Assembly: GCA_028687755.1 (NCBI GenBank)
Contig: JAQTZL010000002.1
Coordinates: 84,459 to 148,458, forward strand
DNA from: Candidatus Nanopelagicales bacterium
GTDB taxonomy: Bacteria; Actinomycetota; Actinomycetes; S36-B12
Direction of reading: 5' to 3'
Length of the DNA stretch: 64,000 bases
A program made the position numbers and the translations under genes. Under the pieces are notes generated by a model. It worked only from the letters and a program-made list of their open reading frames with translations, did no database searches and was not told where the DNA came from. The stretch's first letter is position 1, and each line of letters begins with the position of its first letter. Shown here in pieces: positions 17,452 to 27,294 of this stretch.

Positions 17452-17834
17452 TGATCAAAATATTGGAGTCTGATCGCGGTAGTGCAGTCGTTGACTTCGT
17501 ACTGGTTGGCCCTCTACTTATTGGGCTTGCACTTGTAGTTGTGCAAATCGGCCTAGCGCTGCATGTGCGCACGACGTTAACCGCAGCTGCTGCCGAAGGT
17601 GCACGCGTTGCGGCAATGGCTGGGTCCAACCTTCGCATTGGTGAAGCGCGCGCTCGTGAAGTGTTACGGGGCAACCTTGCTGAATCCACCATCGATTCAG
17701 TGGGTGTGGCAACCCTCATGGATTCGGGTGTGGGGTTTACCGAAGTGACGATCCAGGCTCATTTGCCGTTGATTGGGTTGCTTGGACCTGCAGTGATGAG
17801 TGTTCACGGCAGAGCGATTAAGGAACACGTGTGA
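17451..17834 (+). CDS. TadE-like pseudopilin
   Basis: The 127-residue protein has a short charged leader ending DRG, then SAVVDFVLVGPLLIGLALVVVQIGLAL. This is a type IV prepilin-like site with an acidic residue (Asp) at +5 and an N-terminal hydrophobic helix. LTAAAAEGARVAAMAG follows, typical of TadE. It is probably a minor pseudopilin of the Tad system. Its start overlaps the stop of the preceding gene by one base (TAATG). Confidence 0.8.
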   Translation: MIKILESDRGSAVVDFVLVGPLLIGLALVVVQIGLALHVRTTLTAAAAEGARVAAMAGSNLRIGEARAREVLRGNLAESTIDSVGVATLMDSGVGFTEVTIQAHLPLIGLLGPAVMSVHGRAIKEHV

Positions 17835-18277
17835 TTTCCATGCGTGAACGGTGTAAGCGCGATGATGGAACAGCTGTTGTGGAGTTCATCTTTGTTGGTG
17901 TGCTGTTACTCATTCCCGTGCTTTACGCCACATTGATGGTGATGCGAATTGAAGCTGCAGCGATGGCTTCGACACAAGCGGTTCGTGAGGCTGCTCGTGC
18001 GTTCATGATGGCTGACTCACGGATCCAAGGAATTCAGCAAGCACGCCTTGCGACAACCACGGCACTTGGGGATCAAGGGTTCTCGGTAAGTAGCGATGCG
18101 TTACGTATTGATTGTTCGACCAGATGTTTAGAACCCGGAACGCAAATACGAGTGACCCTTGATTGGGCGGTTGATCTTCCCTGGCTACCAGCGCCGATGG
18201 CCGAAAGAATTCACGGCTTTCCAATTTCGGCCGAACAATTACTCACGGTTGATTCATATCGGGACTCAGTAGCATGA
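17831..18277 (+). CDS. TadE/TadF-like pseudopilin
   Basis: The 148-residue protein has the leader RCKRDDG, then TAVVEFIFVGVLLLIPVLYATL, a classic TadE site with Glu at +5 and a following transmembrane helix. ASTQAVREAARAFMMAD matches the TadE/F helix. The mature part contains a Cys pair (DCSTRCLEPG) that might form a disulfide outside the cell. GTG 17831 overlaps the upstream gene; ATG 17840 is an alternative. Confidence 0.78.
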   Translation: MISMRERCKRDDGTAVVEFIFVGVLLLIPVLYATLMVMRIEAAAMASTQAVREAARAFMMADSRIQGIQQARLATTTALGDQGFSVSSDALRIDCSTRCLEPGTQIRVTLDWAVDLPWLPAPMAERIHGFPISAEQLLTVDSYRDSVA

Positions 18278-18720
18278 ATTTCAGACGCATCGCACTCAAT
18301 GATCAGGGCAGTGTGCTGATACTGGGAATCGGACTGCTCGGAGTGTGCCTGCTTGCTCTTGTTGTGGTGACAGATGCAGGAAGTGCATTTCTACAACGTA
18401 AGAATCTGTATTCAATTGCTGATGCAGCGGCCCTTGCTGGTGCTCAAATCATTGATCTGCCCAGTTATTACCAACATGGTGCGACCACGGCCACGCACCT
18501 CGATGGTCAAGGAGCAGTGATGAAAGCCAGGGTCTACTTGAATAACCCGGAACTCTTGGCTGCGCATCCGGGGCTGGTCATAGATTCGGTCAGCACTGAT
18601 GGAGTCAACCTTCAGGTGGATTTGAGTATTCCGGTGCGGGTTCCCTTCTTGCAGCCCTTGCATGACTCAATGGCTCGGGTGAGGGCAACTGCACGATTGG
18701 ACTACCGAGCAGGCGCCTAG
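18274..18720 (+). CDS. TadG-like Flp pilus-associated protein
   Basis: The 148-residue protein begins with a leader ending NDQG and a transmembrane helix SVLILGIGLLGVCLLALVVV, followed by LQRKNLYSIADAAALAGAQ. That is the hallmark of the TadG / putative Flp pilus-assembly N-terminal domain. Unlike long TadG proteins, no von Willebrand domain follows. It is last in the tad operon; prfB begins 24 bp later. Confidence 0.8.
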   Translation: MNFRRIALNDQGSVLILGIGLLGVCLLALVVVTDAGSAFLQRKNLYSIADAAALAGAQIIDLPSYYQHGATTATHLDGQGAVMKARVYLNNPELLAAHPGLVIDSVSTDGVNLQVDLSIPVRVPFLQPLHDSMARVRATARLDYRAGA

Positions 18721-18744
18721 GCCTTGCCCGTAGTCTTGGCTCTT

Positions 18745-19860
18745 GTGACATCCATCGAAGCCGCCGAGCGCCTTGCTGAATTGGCAAACACGCTCAGCAG
18801 CATCGAGACCGTTCTTGATATCCCAGCGATGCGGGCAAGCATTGCCGATCTTGAGGAGCAGGCCTCTGCTCCGGATCTGTGGGATGACCAAGCCAAGGCT
18901 CAAGCGGTCACTTCAAAACTGTCATTCCAATTGGGTGATCTGCGTCGGGTTGAAGGTTTGCGTCGTCGACTCGATGATGTGCCAATTCTCCTCGAGCTGG
19001 CTGAGGCTGAAGGTGATGAAGCCTCTACTGCTGAAGCAATGAAAGAACTTGATTCACTCAAGATCGCAATTGATGAACTTGAAGTTCGCACGTTGCTTTC
19101 CGGTGAATATGACGCACGTGAAGCACTCGTCACCATTCGTTCCGAAGCCGGTGGCGTTGATGCTGCTGACTGGGCCGAAATGTTGCTACGCATGTATACG
19201 CGCTACTGCGAGCGCCACGGTTGGCCCGTTGATGTGTATGAAACGTCCTACGCTGAAGAAGCAGGCATTAAGTCTGCAACCTTTGCAGTGAAAGCTCCCT
19301 ACGCCTACGGAACCTTGTCCGTTGAGCAAGGCACGCATCGTTTGGTGCGCATTTCACCATTCGATAACCAAGGCCGTCGTCAAACATCATTTGCAGGCGT
19401 TGAAGTTATTCCTGTGGTCGAACAAGCTGAAACAGCAGACATTCCTGATGATGACCTTCGCGTTGACGTCTACCGGTCAAGCGGTCCGGGTGGCCAAGGC
19501 GTGAACACCACTGACTCTGCTGTGCGTCTGACTCACATCCCCACGGGCATCGTGGTGTCCTGCCAAAACGAGCGTTCCCAGATCCAAAACAAGGCCACAG
19601 CCATGGTGGTGCTGCAGGCCAAGCTGCTGGAAAAGCAGCGTCAAGAGGACCGGGCCAAGATGGATGCCCTCAAGGGCGATAACTCTGGTTCTTGGGGTAA
19701 TCAAATGCGCTCTTACGTGCTGCACCCCTATCAAATGGTCAAGGATTTACGCACCGAGACCGAAACCGGGAACACCTCAGGTGTGCTTGACGGTGAGATC
19801 GACGAGTTCGTGGAGTCCGGTATCCGGTGGCGTAAGCAGCAAGCATCGGCGAGTTCTTAA
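18745..19860 (+). CDS. prfB: Peptide chain release factor 2
   Basis: The 371-residue class I release factor has the SPF tripeptide (VRISPFDNQ) that marks RF2 and reads UGA/UAA, and the GGQ loop ([17 protein letters not shown]). An N-terminal coiled coil is present. The reading frame is continuous, with no in-frame TGA near codon 25, so the autoregulatory +1 frameshift of many RF2 genes is absent. GTG 18745 is chosen because homology begins with [12 protein letters not shown]. It heads the conserved prfB-ftsE-ftsX-smpB-ssrA order. Confidence 0.95.
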   Translation: MTSIEAAERLAELANTLSSIETVLDIPAMRASIADLEEQASAPDLWDDQAKAQAVTSKLSFQLGDLRRVEGLRRRLDDVPILLELAEAEGDEASTAEAMKELDSLKIAIDELEVRTLLSGEYDAREALVTIRSEAGGVDAADWAEMLLRMYTRYCERHGWPVDVYETSYAEEAGIKSATFAVKAPYAYGTLSVEQGTHRLVRISPFDNQGRRQTSFAGVEVIPVVEQAETADIPDDDLRVDVYRSSGPGGQGVNTTDSAVRLTHIPTGIVVSCQNERSQIQNKATAMVVLQAKLLEKQRQEDRAKMDALKGDNSGSWGNQMRSYVLHPYQMVKDLRTETETGNTSGVLDGEIDEFVESGIRWRKQQASASS

Positions 19861-19884
19861 GGCCCAAGCACCTACACTTCATAG

Positions 19885-20574
19885 GTGATTCTCTTTGACC
19901 ACATAACGAAGCTGTACGCCAATCAGGAGCGTCCAGCCCTCGATGACGTCTCCCTGGAGATCGAAAAAGGGGAGTTTGTGTTCCTTGTGGGGCCTTCAGG
20001 CTCCGGCAAGTCCACCTTCCTTCGACTCATCTTGCGCGAAGAGCGCCCCACGAAGGGCGCGGTCTGGGTCGCGGGCAAGGAACTTGGCCACCTCTCGAAC
20101 TGGAAGATTCCGTACTTCCGCCGCCAAATTGGCACCGTGTTCCAGGACTTCCGCTTGCTTCCCAATAAGACTGTCGCCGAAAACGTGGCGTTTGCTCTTG
20201 AAGTCATCGGCAAACCAAAGGCTCATATCAACAAGGTCGTTCCTGAAGTGCTCGAAGTCGTGGGGCTCGAAGGCAAAGAGCATCGCCGCCCAGATGAACT
20301 TTCCGGTGGCGAGCAGCAGCGTGTAGCGATTGCTCGCGCTTTCGTAAACCGTCCGATGTTGCTCATCGCTGACGAACCAACGGGAAACCTGGACCCAGGA
20401 ACCTCGGTTGGCATCATGCAGCTGCTTGATCGATTGAATCGTTTAGGCACCACAGTGGTGATGTCCACGCACGACAGCAACATCGTGGATCAGATGCGCC
20501 GTCGAGTGATTGAACTTGAGGGTGGCCATGTAGTTCGCGACCAGTCGCGCGGTGTGTACGGATACGCCCAGTAA
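19885..20574 (+). CDS. ftsE: Cell-division ABC ATP-binding protein FtsE
   Basis: The 229-residue ABC ATPase has Walker [10 protein letters not shown], a Q-loop (GTVFQDF), signature LSGGEQQRV, Walker [13 protein letters not shown] and a switch His (MSTHDSNIV). The start is GTG at 19885. FtsE couples ATP hydrolysis through FtsX to peptidoglycan hydrolase activation at the septum. Its stop overlaps the ftsX start by one base (TAATG), so the pair is co-translated. Confidence 0.96.
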   Translation: MILFDHITKLYANQERPALDDVSLEIEKGEFVFLVGPSGSGKSTFLRLILREERPTKGAVWVAGKELGHLSNWKIPYFRRQIGTVFQDFRLLPNKTVAENVAFALEVIGKPKAHINKVVPEVLEVVGLEGKEHRRPDELSGGEQQRVAIARAFVNRPMLLIADEPTGNLDPGTSVGIMQLLDRLNRLGTTVVMSTHDSNIVDQMRRRVIELEGGHVVRDQSRGVYGYAQ

Positions 20575-21482
20575 TGCGCGCGCAATTCGTAGCCCGCGAG
20601 GTCAGTCATGGCCTGCGCCGCAATCTCACGATGACTCTTGCGGTGATCATCACTGTTGCAGTTTCCCTCGGTCTGTTTGGCGGTGCGCTACTCCTTCGCG
20701 CTCAGGTATCGACCATGAAGGATTTTTGGTACGACAAGGTTGAAGTCAGTCTTTTCTTGTGTAGCAAGGGCAGTGATGCTGCTTCGTGTGCTGGTGGCGC
20801 AGTCACTAAAGCGCAGCGCGACCAAATCAAGAGCGACCTTGAGGGCTTGAAGCCACTGGTCGAAGAGATCTACTACGAATCACAAGCTGAGGCGTACCAG
20901 CACTTCCAAGAGCAGTTCAAGAATTCACCAATTGCTGACAACGTGCGTGAAAGTGCGTTGCCTGAGTCTTTCCGAGTGAAGCTTTCAGACCCAACAAAGT
21001 ATGAAGTTGTTGCTTCCGCTTTTGCTGGCCGACCAGGCGTTGAGCAAGTCAATGATCAGCGACAGATCTTGGACAAGTTCTTTAAGTTGTTGGGTAGTTT
21101 GCAGGCCATTGCTTTAGCTATTGCGTTGACGATGCTTGTGGTGACTGTGCTCCTGATCGTGAACACCATGCGTGTGGCTGCCTTTAGTCGCCGCCGCGAA
21201 ACGAGCATTATGCGTTTGGTTGGTGCATCGAACTTCTATATTCAATTGCCGTTCTTGCTCGAAGCGGCATTTGCAGCAGGCGTTGGTGCGCTCGTGGCCA
21301 TTGGTGCTTTGGTATTGACCAAGGGCGTGCTGGTGGACTCCATCGTCGCGCCTTCATTCCAGTTCACTTCGTTCGTTGGCTGGGATGCAGTCATCACAAT
21401 CGCACCAATCTTGCTCATCACTGGCATTGTGTTGGCGGGCCTTGCTTCGTTCTTCACGCTGCGTAAGTATTTGCGAGTCTAA
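20574..21482 (+). CDS. ftsX: Cell-division membrane protein FtsX
   Basis: The 302-residue protein has the FtsX topology: N-terminal cytoplasmic part, TM1 (MTLAVIITVAVSLGLFGGALL), a large extracellular domain (about 45-165) containing a Cys pair, then three C-terminal membrane helices. The FtsX/MacB-type segment RRRETSIMRLVGASNFYIQLPFLLEA lies between TM2 and TM3. It works with FtsE to transmit a signal to cell-wall hydrolases (RipC in mycobacteria). No hydrolase gene is next to it here. Confidence 0.95.
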   Translation: MRAQFVAREVSHGLRRNLTMTLAVIITVAVSLGLFGGALLLRAQVSTMKDFWYDKVEVSLFLCSKGSDAASCAGGAVTKAQRDQIKSDLEGLKPLVEEIYYESQAEAYQHFQEQFKNSPIADNVRESALPESFRVKLSDPTKYEVVASAFAGRPGVEQVNDQRQILDKFFKLLGSLQAIALAIALTMLVVTVLLIVNTMRVAAFSRRRETSIMRLVGASNFYIQLPFLLEAAFAAGVGALVAIGALVLTKGVLVDSIVAPSFQFTSFVGWDAVITIAPILLITGIVLAGLASFFTLRKYLRV

Positions 21483-21490
21483 GAAGTCTC

Positions 21491-22429
21491 ATGTCAGATC
21501 TTGACCCACAACTCATACCTCAACCTCGACCATTGACGCGTCGAGGTGGCTGGGTGCTTGGTGTGATTGGCGTTGTCATCGTTGTTCTCTATGCGCTTGT
21601 CGTTCATTTCTATAACGCAGAAGGCGGCAATGTTTCGTCGAGTGAGCTTGGCACCACAAAAACTCCAGGAATCATCGCAACTATTGATCCAGTAGACGTC
21701 AATGCGGAAAAAGACCGTGTCACGCTGAACATTTCCCTTGGAGCTCAAGGCGCAGACATTCTTGATTCCAATGGCAAATTAATAAATGCAACGCGTATTT
21801 TGGTTTCCAGTTCCCTTGGCACCCAAGAAGTGAAGTACGCAGCTGGCGAACCGCTTGGTCGTTTTGAATCCTTAGTCGGAGTCGATGGTGAGCAAGCTTT
21901 GTATCCCTTCGACACCCATGTTGGTGACTTCCAAATCTCTGCTGAGACTTATAGGTCTGACGGTGCGGGTGGTTTAGAAACCCTGGGCTTCACCAAAGTC
22001 GGTTTGCAACAAGGTGGCGGTGTGAGCGGATGGGACACCGTCGACATGTTCCCAACTCAAATGCTGGAGCAATCGGGTGGCGAGATTGCATTCACGCGAT
22101 CCTTCTCCACAAAAGTTTTTGCGATCTTGATGTTGTTCTTAGTTGCACTTCTTTCTGGCACAACCTTGATCGTGGCAGCTCTTGTCTTTACAAATCGACG
22201 CAAGGCTGAAGTCGGATTGATGGCTTGGGCTGGCGGTGTGCTCTTTGCTTTGCCACTGCTGCGTAACTACTTGCCATATGGCCCACCAGTTGGTGCGGCA
22301 ATTGATATTTATATTTACCTCTGGGCGATTGTTGCCGCGGTGAGCGCAGTGACCTTGTTTGTGATTGGTTGGGTGCGACAAAATCGCGCAGTTCTAGAAG
22401 CGGCGCGGGAGAAGCAAAATGGCGCGTGA
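21491..22429 (+). CDS. DUF4436 membrane protein
   Basis: The 312-residue protein has one N-terminal transmembrane helix (about 21-43), an extracytoplasmic beta-rich domain ([17 protein letters not shown]) and three C-terminal helices (about 210-300) with [28 protein letters not shown]. That pattern is typical of DUF4436. Function is unknown. It is inserted between ftsX and smpB, and its stop overlaps the smpB start by 11 bp, implying co-transcription with the division genes. Confidence 0.8.
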   Translation: MSDLDPQLIPQPRPLTRRGGWVLGVIGVVIVVLYALVVHFYNAEGGNVSSSELGTTKTPGIIATIDPVDVNAEKDRVTLNISLGAQGADILDSNGKLINATRILVSSSLGTQEVKYAAGEPLGRFESLVGVDGEQALYPFDTHVGDFQISAETYRSDGAGGLETLGFTKVGLQQGGGVSGWDTVDMFPTQMLEQSGGEIAFTRSFSTKVFAILMLFLVALLSGTTLIVAALVFTNRRKAEVGLMAWAGGVLFALPLLRNYLPYGPPVGAAIDIYIYLWAIVAAVSAVTLFVIGWVRQNRAVLEAAREKQNGA

Positions 22430-22898
22430 ACAAGGGCGGAAATTAATCGCCCAAAACCGTAAAGCTCGCCACGACTACTCAATCGAAGATGTATTCGAAG
22501 CTGGCATGGTGCTCACTGGCACCGAAGTAAAATCACTTCGTGCAGGGCGCGCAACGCTCACTGATGGTTACGCCAGTGTTGATGATGGTGAAATTTGGAT
22601 GCGCGGTGTTCATATTCCCGAATACGACCTTGGCACCTGGACGAACCATGAACCACGTCGTGCGCGCAAGCTCTTGTTGAAGAAAGACGAGATTCGTCGC
22701 ATCATGAAGGCGACAAAGGAATCAGGCCTGACGCTTATTCCGCTGTCGATGTATTTCAATGATGGTTACGCCAAGGTTGAGATTGCATTGGCCAGAGGCA
22801 GGAAGTCGTATGACAAGCGCCATGCCATTGCTGAGCGGGAATCCAAGCGCGAGGCCTCGAAGGCAATCGGTCGGGCATCCAAGGGATTGCGTGACTAG
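22419..22898 (+). CDS. smpB: tmRNA-binding protein SmpB
   Basis: The 159-residue protein has the SmpB core: [33 protein letters not shown], the LLLKKDEI segment and the basic C-terminal tail [17 protein letters not shown]. It binds the tRNA-like domain of tmRNA and brings it to stalled ribosomes. The ssrA gene lies 0.87 kb downstream, separated by vapBC. Its stop overlaps the vapC stop by 3 bp. Confidence 0.96.
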   Translation: MAREQGRKLIAQNRKARHDYSIEDVFEAGMVLTGTEVKSLRAGRATLTDGYASVDDGEIWMRGVHIPEYDLGTWTNHEPRRARKLLLKKDEIRRIMKATKESGLTLIPLSMYFNDGYAKVEIALARGRKSYDKRHAIAERESKREASKAIGRASKGLRD

Positions 22899-23311
22899 AA
22901 CTTGCCGTTGATGGCAACGACTTCGAGGCCTTGAATGTCTTGGAAATCTTGAGGGTTCTTCGTAAACAAAGGTAACTCGTGCTGAATCGCGACTGATGCA
23001 ATCAACGCGTCAAAGGCTCGGGCTTTAGTTTTCCTGCCACTGTTTCGAAGTTGCGCGGCAACTCGACCGAAAACTCGAGCTGTTGTTTCATCGAATGGCA
23101 ACGGATCAAAACTCGCCTCCACAAGTTGGAGTACTGACTGGCGGGCACTTTGTTCTTGCGGCGTTTTTGCTACGAGTGGTCCAACGGAAAGCTCAGCGAG
23201 TGTGATCGATGAGATATCAGACTCAAGCGGAAGTTGGCCGGAACTTATGAAGTCGGTGAGCTCCACTACAACGCTGGTGTCGAGTAAGCCGTGGAGATAT
23301 CGCGGTTTCAT
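22895..23311 (-). CDS. vapC: VapC-type PIN-domain toxin
   Basis: The 138-residue PIN endoribonuclease has acidic residues at Asp11 (LLDTSVVVE), Glu40 (TLAELSVG), Asp101 (FDALIASVA) and around 119-122 (TKNPQDF). It is predicted to cleave RNA, often tRNA or rRNA, when freed from its antitoxin. It overlaps vapB by 4 bp, the usual toxin-antitoxin operon layout. It sits between smpB and ssrA, a position normally without genes, suggesting insertion there. Confidence 0.9.
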   Translation of the reverse strand: MKPRYLHGLLDTSVVVELTDFISSGQLPLESDISSITLAELSVGPLVAKTPQEQSARQSVLQLVEASFDPLPFDETTARVFGRVAAQLRNSGRKTKARAFDALIASVAIQHELPLFTKNPQDFQDIQGLEVVAINGKF

Positions 23312-23544
23312 AGCGACAAGTCCATGAACTCATCCATGTCAGCAAGGAGGTCTTCGTATTTGTACGTAGGACATCCTTGAAACACCCGTTCCAAGGTTTC
23401 GACACGGACGCCTGGTTTGCGAAGAGGGCGCAATTCCGCAATCGCTCTACCCTGGCGAGTCACAGTCATGCCTTCACCGCGCATCACGGCATCAAGAATC
23501 TCTCCGCCGTTATTTCGTAAGTCTCGAATCGTCACTTCTTTCAC
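23308..23544 (-). CDS. vapB: VapB antitoxin, Phd/YefM type
   Basis: The 78-residue protein has the Phd/YefM DNA-binding N-terminus (EVTIRDLRNNGGEILDAVMRGEGMTVTRQGRAIAEL) and a short acidic C-terminus (LLADMDEFMDL) that should wrap the VapC active site. It is first in the operon. A perfect 11-bp inverted repeat directly upstream (23550-23573) is a likely autoregulatory operator. Confidence 0.9.
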   Translation of the reverse strand: MKEVTIRDLRNNGGEILDAVMRGEGMTVTRQGRAIAELRPLRKPGVRVETLERVFQGCPTYKYEDLLADMDEFMDLSL

Positions 23545-23549
23545 CCCTC

Positions 23550-23573
23550 AATTGTCTCACCAGTGAGACAATT
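23550..23573. promoter_or_regulatory. Candidate VapBC autoregulatory operator
   Basis: AATTGTCTCAC and GTGAGACAATT form a perfect 11-bp inverted repeat separated by CA, starting 6 bp upstream of the vapB start codon. Type II toxin-antitoxin complexes typically repress their own promoters by binding such palindromes. The assignment is by position and symmetry. Confidence 0.7.
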
Positions 23574-23765
23574 TCTCAATGCTGAACGGTTGAAGTTTTT
23601 GGTGCCAGAGCGCCAGATTCAAGATTGCGGCGACAAACTGTGGATGAGAACCCACTTCAAGACAGCCTGTGGATAGATAGGTAATCCCTCATATTTCGTG
23701 ATTAGCCGTGGGGGATTTACGATGGCCAAGAGCCACAAGCTCAATGCAGCTAGAAAATTCCATAT

Positions 23766-24130
23766 GGGGGTGACAGGTTTCGACGGACAGATGTTTTGAC
23801 CGGAGAAGCGTGTCGAGAATCAAGGTGATCTCGTTAAGAATCCTTGAAACTAATAACTGCCAACAAAACGCAGTCTGCAGACGCTTACGCCCTCGCGGCA
23901 TAAGTAAATATCTGCCGTCAGCCCAATGCGTCCCCGAGTTGGGGTCTGACGTCGCTAGGGGACTCACCAAAGGCACCGGTCACGGGTGCTGGAGGAAAAC
24001 CAAACAGTGACTGGACCGTCCAGTGCAGTGCCGCACGAAGCACAGGGGTCGAGAAAACGATAGCGCGGCTACACACGTAGAAGTACGGAAGAAGCCTGCA
24101 CGGACCCGGGTTCGATTCCCGGCACCTCCA
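23766..24130 (+). ncRNA. ssrA: Transfer-messenger RNA (tmRNA)
   Basis: The 5' end GGGGGUGACAGGUUUCGAC is the tmRNA signature. The 3' end GGGUUCGAUUCCCGGCACCUCCA gives a T-arm, and its CACCUCC pairs with the 5' GGGGGUG to form the acceptor stem. The CCA end is not encoded. The resume codon is GCC at 23859, and the tag reads ANKTQSADAYALAA, ending at TAA 23901-23903, with the YALAA degradation signal. It works with SmpB to rescue stalled ribosomes. Confidence 0.97.
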
Positions 24131-24170
24131 CAACGGGTAGTTGACGTAATCTGTTGATATAACCCACTAC

Positions 24171-24204
24171 AAAAGTCCCAGCGGAGCGATCTGTTGGGAC
24201 TTTT
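24171..24204 (+). terminator. Intrinsic terminator of ssrA
   Basis: AAAAGTCCCA pairs with TGGGACTTTT across a 14-nt loop, starting 40 bp beyond the mature tmRNA end and ending in a T run. Confidence 0.8.
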
Positions 24205-24557
24205 GCATGTTCTAATGCATTTTGTCGTGAAAGTGGTCAGAACTAAAGGTGCGACGAAGTCATCTCGGCTTTTCGGTTTGCCTGTGATCAGTTTCCGGCC
24301 ATGCGGCCGCTGGGTATGTGGGTGAGGTGAGGTGGGCAATCCAGTGGATTGAGTTAGCTGCGGGGTGGCGCGTTGCTGCGGTTGGTCATTCGCTTGGGCG
24401 TAAGGACTCGGGCTAGAGCTGGGGTGAAGACATTGGGGTCGAGTGCGGAGTGATACCCCGGTACAGTCACTTGCTAGGGCTGCTTGACCGTTGCGTCAGT
24501 TCGGCTGGGTGCCGATGTAAGCAGTTCGCGAAAGAGAAGTAGGAATACGGGGAAGCA
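24205..24557. other. 353-bp gap without a convincing gene, tmRNA to hsdM
   Basis: No frame here has a start, ribosome-binding site and recognisable product. The stretch is G-rich (GGGTGAGGTGAGGTGGG near 24315) and should hold the hsdM promoter. No integrase remnant, and no copy of the tmRNA 3' end, was found in it. Confidence 0.6.
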
Positions 24558-26171
24558 ATGCCACCAAAGAGTAAGAAGCAGGCAGCAAGTCAGGGCCTTG
24601 AAGCTTCACTATGGGAGGCTGCTGATCGGCTTCGCTCCAACATGGATGCCGCTGAGTACAAGCATGTCGTGCTTGGTCTGATCTTCTTGAAATACGTCTC
24701 TGATGTATTCGCTCAGCGTCAAAATCAACTCGCCACCCTCGTTGAAGATCCAAACTCGGACTACTTCATGCCCACTGAGGAGGCCCGCCACTCAATCTTG
24801 GAATCCCGCGACGAGTACACATCGGAAGGTGTTTTCTGGGTTCCAGAAGGTCACCGTTGGGATGACCTGCGAAAAGCTGCAAAGCAGGCGGACATCGGCG
24901 CACGGATCGATAGTGCGATGGACGCCATTGAAAAGGAAAACCCGTCGCTTAAAGGTGTGCTCCCGAAGAGTTACGCGCGACGCGAGCTCACCCCAGCCAC
25001 TCTCGGCGGGTTGATAGACAACTTCTCTCGCGAGGATCTCACCGCAGCCGAACACGAGAACCTTGACGTCCTCGGTCGCGTCTTCGAATACATGGTCAGC
25101 CAGTTCGCATCAGCCGAAGGCAAACTCGGCGGCGAGTTCTACACCCCACGTTCCGTTGTGAAACTCATGGTCGACATGCTCCAACCGTTTAACGGCCGCG
25201 TCTTCGACCCGGCATGCGGCTCCGGCGGCATGTTCGTGCAAGCCGACAACTTCATCAAGGCCCACGGCGGTGTCCGTAACGACATCTCCGTGTTCGGCCA
25301 GGAGCAGAACCCCACCACGTGGCGTCTGGCGAAGATGAACCTCGCCCTTCGGGGCATCGACGCGAACCTGGGGTCACAGTGGGGGGATTCGTTCGGTAGC
25401 GATCAGCACCCAGACTTGCGTGCCGACTTCATCATCGCGAACCCACCGTTCAACATCAAAGAATGGGGCGGAGAGCACCTCCGGGACGACCCGCGCTGGC
25501 AATATGGGACACCCCCGGCAGGCAACGCAAACTATGCATGGATTCAACACATGGTCCATCACCTGTCGCCGACAGGAACGATGGCAACGGTCCTTGCAAA
25601 CGGGTCCCTTTCATCCAAGACATCTGGCGAGGGAGAGATCCGCAAGAACTTGGTTGAAGCAGACCTAGTCGAATGCATCGTCGCCATGCCGGACAAGTTG
25701 TTCTACACAACCGGCATCCCGGTCTCGATTTGGTTCCTGACAAAGGACAAAACGGCACAGGGAGTGAAGTCTGAACGCCCACAGCGCGATCGCCGTGGCG
25801 AGATCCTCTTTATCGATGCGCGTTCAATGGGTTCTATGGTCACGCGCACGGTGAAGGAACTTTCAGACGCCGAAATCGAGAAAATCGCTTCCACCTACAA
25901 CGCTTGGCGCGGTGAACCTGACCTCGAGCCTTACGAAGACATCGCCGGCTTCTGCTCATCGGTCAAGTTAGAGGACGTTCGTACTCACGACCATATTTTG
26001 ACGCCGGGACGATTTGTCGGCTCCGAAGTTGCGACCAAAGATGACGAGCCGCTTGGTTCGAAGATCGCGCGATTAACTGAATCAGTTCAAATGGGATTTG
26101 AATCTAGAGACGGCCTTCACCGCATAGTGATTCAAGCCCTTTCTAGCCTCGAGGTTGCCGCCGATGAGTAG
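24558..26171 (+). CDS. hsdM: Type I restriction-modification system methyltransferase subunit
   Basis: The 537-residue N6-adenine DNA methyltransferase has an N-terminal HsdM helical domain (LWEAADRLRSNMDAAEYKHVVLGLIFLKYVSD). Its SAM-binding motif I is FDPACGSGGMF (residues 216-226) and catalytic motif IV is NPPF (295-298). It modifies the recognition sequence chosen by HsdS and also forms part of the restriction complex. It starts a tight operon, with hsdS overlapping its stop by 8 bp. G+C-rich codon use suggests horizontal origin. Confidence 0.96.
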   Translation: MPPKSKKQAASQGLEASLWEAADRLRSNMDAAEYKHVVLGLIFLKYVSDVFAQRQNQLATLVEDPNSDYFMPTEEARHSILESRDEYTSEGVFWVPEGHRWDDLRKAAKQADIGARIDSAMDAIEKENPSLKGVLPKSYARRELTPATLGGLIDNFSREDLTAAEHENLDVLGRVFEYMVSQFASAEGKLGGEFYTPRSVVKLMVDMLQPFNGRVFDPACGSGGMFVQADNFIKAHGGVRNDISVFGQEQNPTTWRLAKMNLALRGIDANLGSQWGDSFGSDQHPDLRADFIIANPPFNIKEWGGEHLRDDPRWQYGTPPAGNANYAWIQHMVHHLSPTGTMATVLANGSLSSKTSGEGEIRKNLVEADLVECIVAMPDKLFYTTGIPVSIWFLTKDKTAQGVKSERPQRDRRGEILFIDARSMGSMVTRTVKELSDAEIEKIASTYNAWRGEPDLEPYEDIAGFCSSVKLEDVRTHDHILTPGRFVGSEVATKDDEPLGSKIARLTESVQMGFESRDGLHRIVIQALSSLEVAADE

Positions 26172-27294
26172 CGAGTGGCCAACGGTGCGGTTGGGGGATC
26201 TAGCGTCGAAGATAACCAAAGGCACTACGCCGAAGTCATTTATCTCAGGTGCGGGACCTGACCGTATCAACTTCATTAAAGTGGAAACGATTAGCCAAGA
26301 CGGACGCCTCATTCCATCCAAGTTCGCTTATATTGACGCCGCGACCAACGCCATTCTGTCCAGGTCCGTAGTCCAAGAAGATGATCTCCTATTCACAATC
26401 GCAGGGACGATTGGACGTGTTGCGCGCGTGCGCCAACACCACCTTCCTGCGAACACAAATCAAGCGGTAGCCATCGTTCGGGCTAACAAAAGTTTGGTCG
26501 ACATCGGGTACCTTTCCTGTGTCCTAGGAGATCGCGTGCGAGTCCAACAGGCTCAATCTCGAGTTGTGCAGTCTGTCCAGGCAAACTTCAGTCTCGCGGA
26601 ACTGGCAGATCTCGAAATCCCGCTGCCTCCGCTCAACGAGCAGCGCCGTATCGCTGGAGTTTTGGGTGCCCTGGATGACCTCATCGAAGTGAACCGAGGG
26701 CTCATGGCGGACCTCGACGAGATGGCGGCGGCCCAAGCGAGCCGCTGGATTCAGTCGTCGGATCTCAAGGTCCGCCTATCAGAGGTGGCCGATCACCTTG
26801 CGGGTAAGTATCTCGCCAAAGACAAATACGAGGCTGGCGGTCAGTACGTTGTCCATGGTTCGAACAGCATCATGGGAACTCACTCTGAGTTCCTGCATCG
26901 CGGACCCCTGACGGTACTTGCTCGCATCGGTTCGTTCTGTGGAGCGCTTGCCTTTTCCGAAGATAGTGCGTGGATCAACAACAATGCGTCAGCGATTCGA
27001 GCGAAGCGGCCTTCAGATGCATATTGGCTTCACAGGTCCTTACTGTCCGTGGATATGGACATGCATCGGGCGGGTAGTGGACAACCGTTCGTGAGAATCG
27101 AAAGCCTCATGAACACAGAGATCCCTTGGTTATCGCCGGAAGAGTTGGATAGTGCGAACCGCGCGCTTGGAACTCTGGAAAAGGCTATTGCTGCGCTACA
27201 TGCGGAGAACTCACAACTTGCATCGACCCGCGATGAACTCCTGCCGCTTCTGATGTCTGGTCGTGTGCGCGTGGTTGAGGAGGTGGCCGCGTGA
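26164..27294 (+). CDS. hsdS: Type I restriction-modification specificity subunit
   Basis: The 376-residue protein has two target-recognition domains. TRD1 starts at [16 protein letters not shown] and ends at the conserved helix [31 protein letters not shown]2 starts near [12 protein letters not shown] and ends with a second helix, [34 protein letters not shown]. Each TRD reads half of a bipartite target. The target cannot be predicted here. ATG 26164 overlaps the hsdM stop. The gene is intact, with no sign of shufflon repeats. Confidence 0.94.
   Translation: MSSEWPTVRLGDLASKITKGTTPKSFISGAGPDRINFIKVETISQDGRLIPSKFAYIDAATNAILSRSVVQEDDLLFTIAGTIGRVARVRQHHLPANTNQAVAIVRANKSLVDIGYLSCVLGDRVRVQQAQSRVVQSVQANFSLAELADLEIPLPPLNEQRRIAGVLGALDDLIEVNRGLMADLDEMAAAQASRWIQSSDLKVRLSEVADHLAGKYLAKDKYEAGGQYVVHGSNSIMGTHSEFLHRGPLTVLARIGSFCGALAFSEDSAWINNNASAIRAKRPSDAYWLHRSLLSVDMDMHRAGSGQPFVRIESLMNTEIPWLSPEELDSANRALGTLEKAIAALHAENSQLASTRDELLPLLMSGRVRVVEEVAA

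Noticed and set aside
18724..18900. Possible programmed +1 frameshift in prfB
   Set aside because: The RF2 frame is continuous from GTG 18745 and no in-frame TGA with a CTT slip site occurs in the early codons.
24350..24480. Short minus-strand frame (about 37 codons ending in PPRS) before hsdM
   Set aside because: It is short, has a stop directly upstream, no ribosome-binding site and no recognisable similarity.
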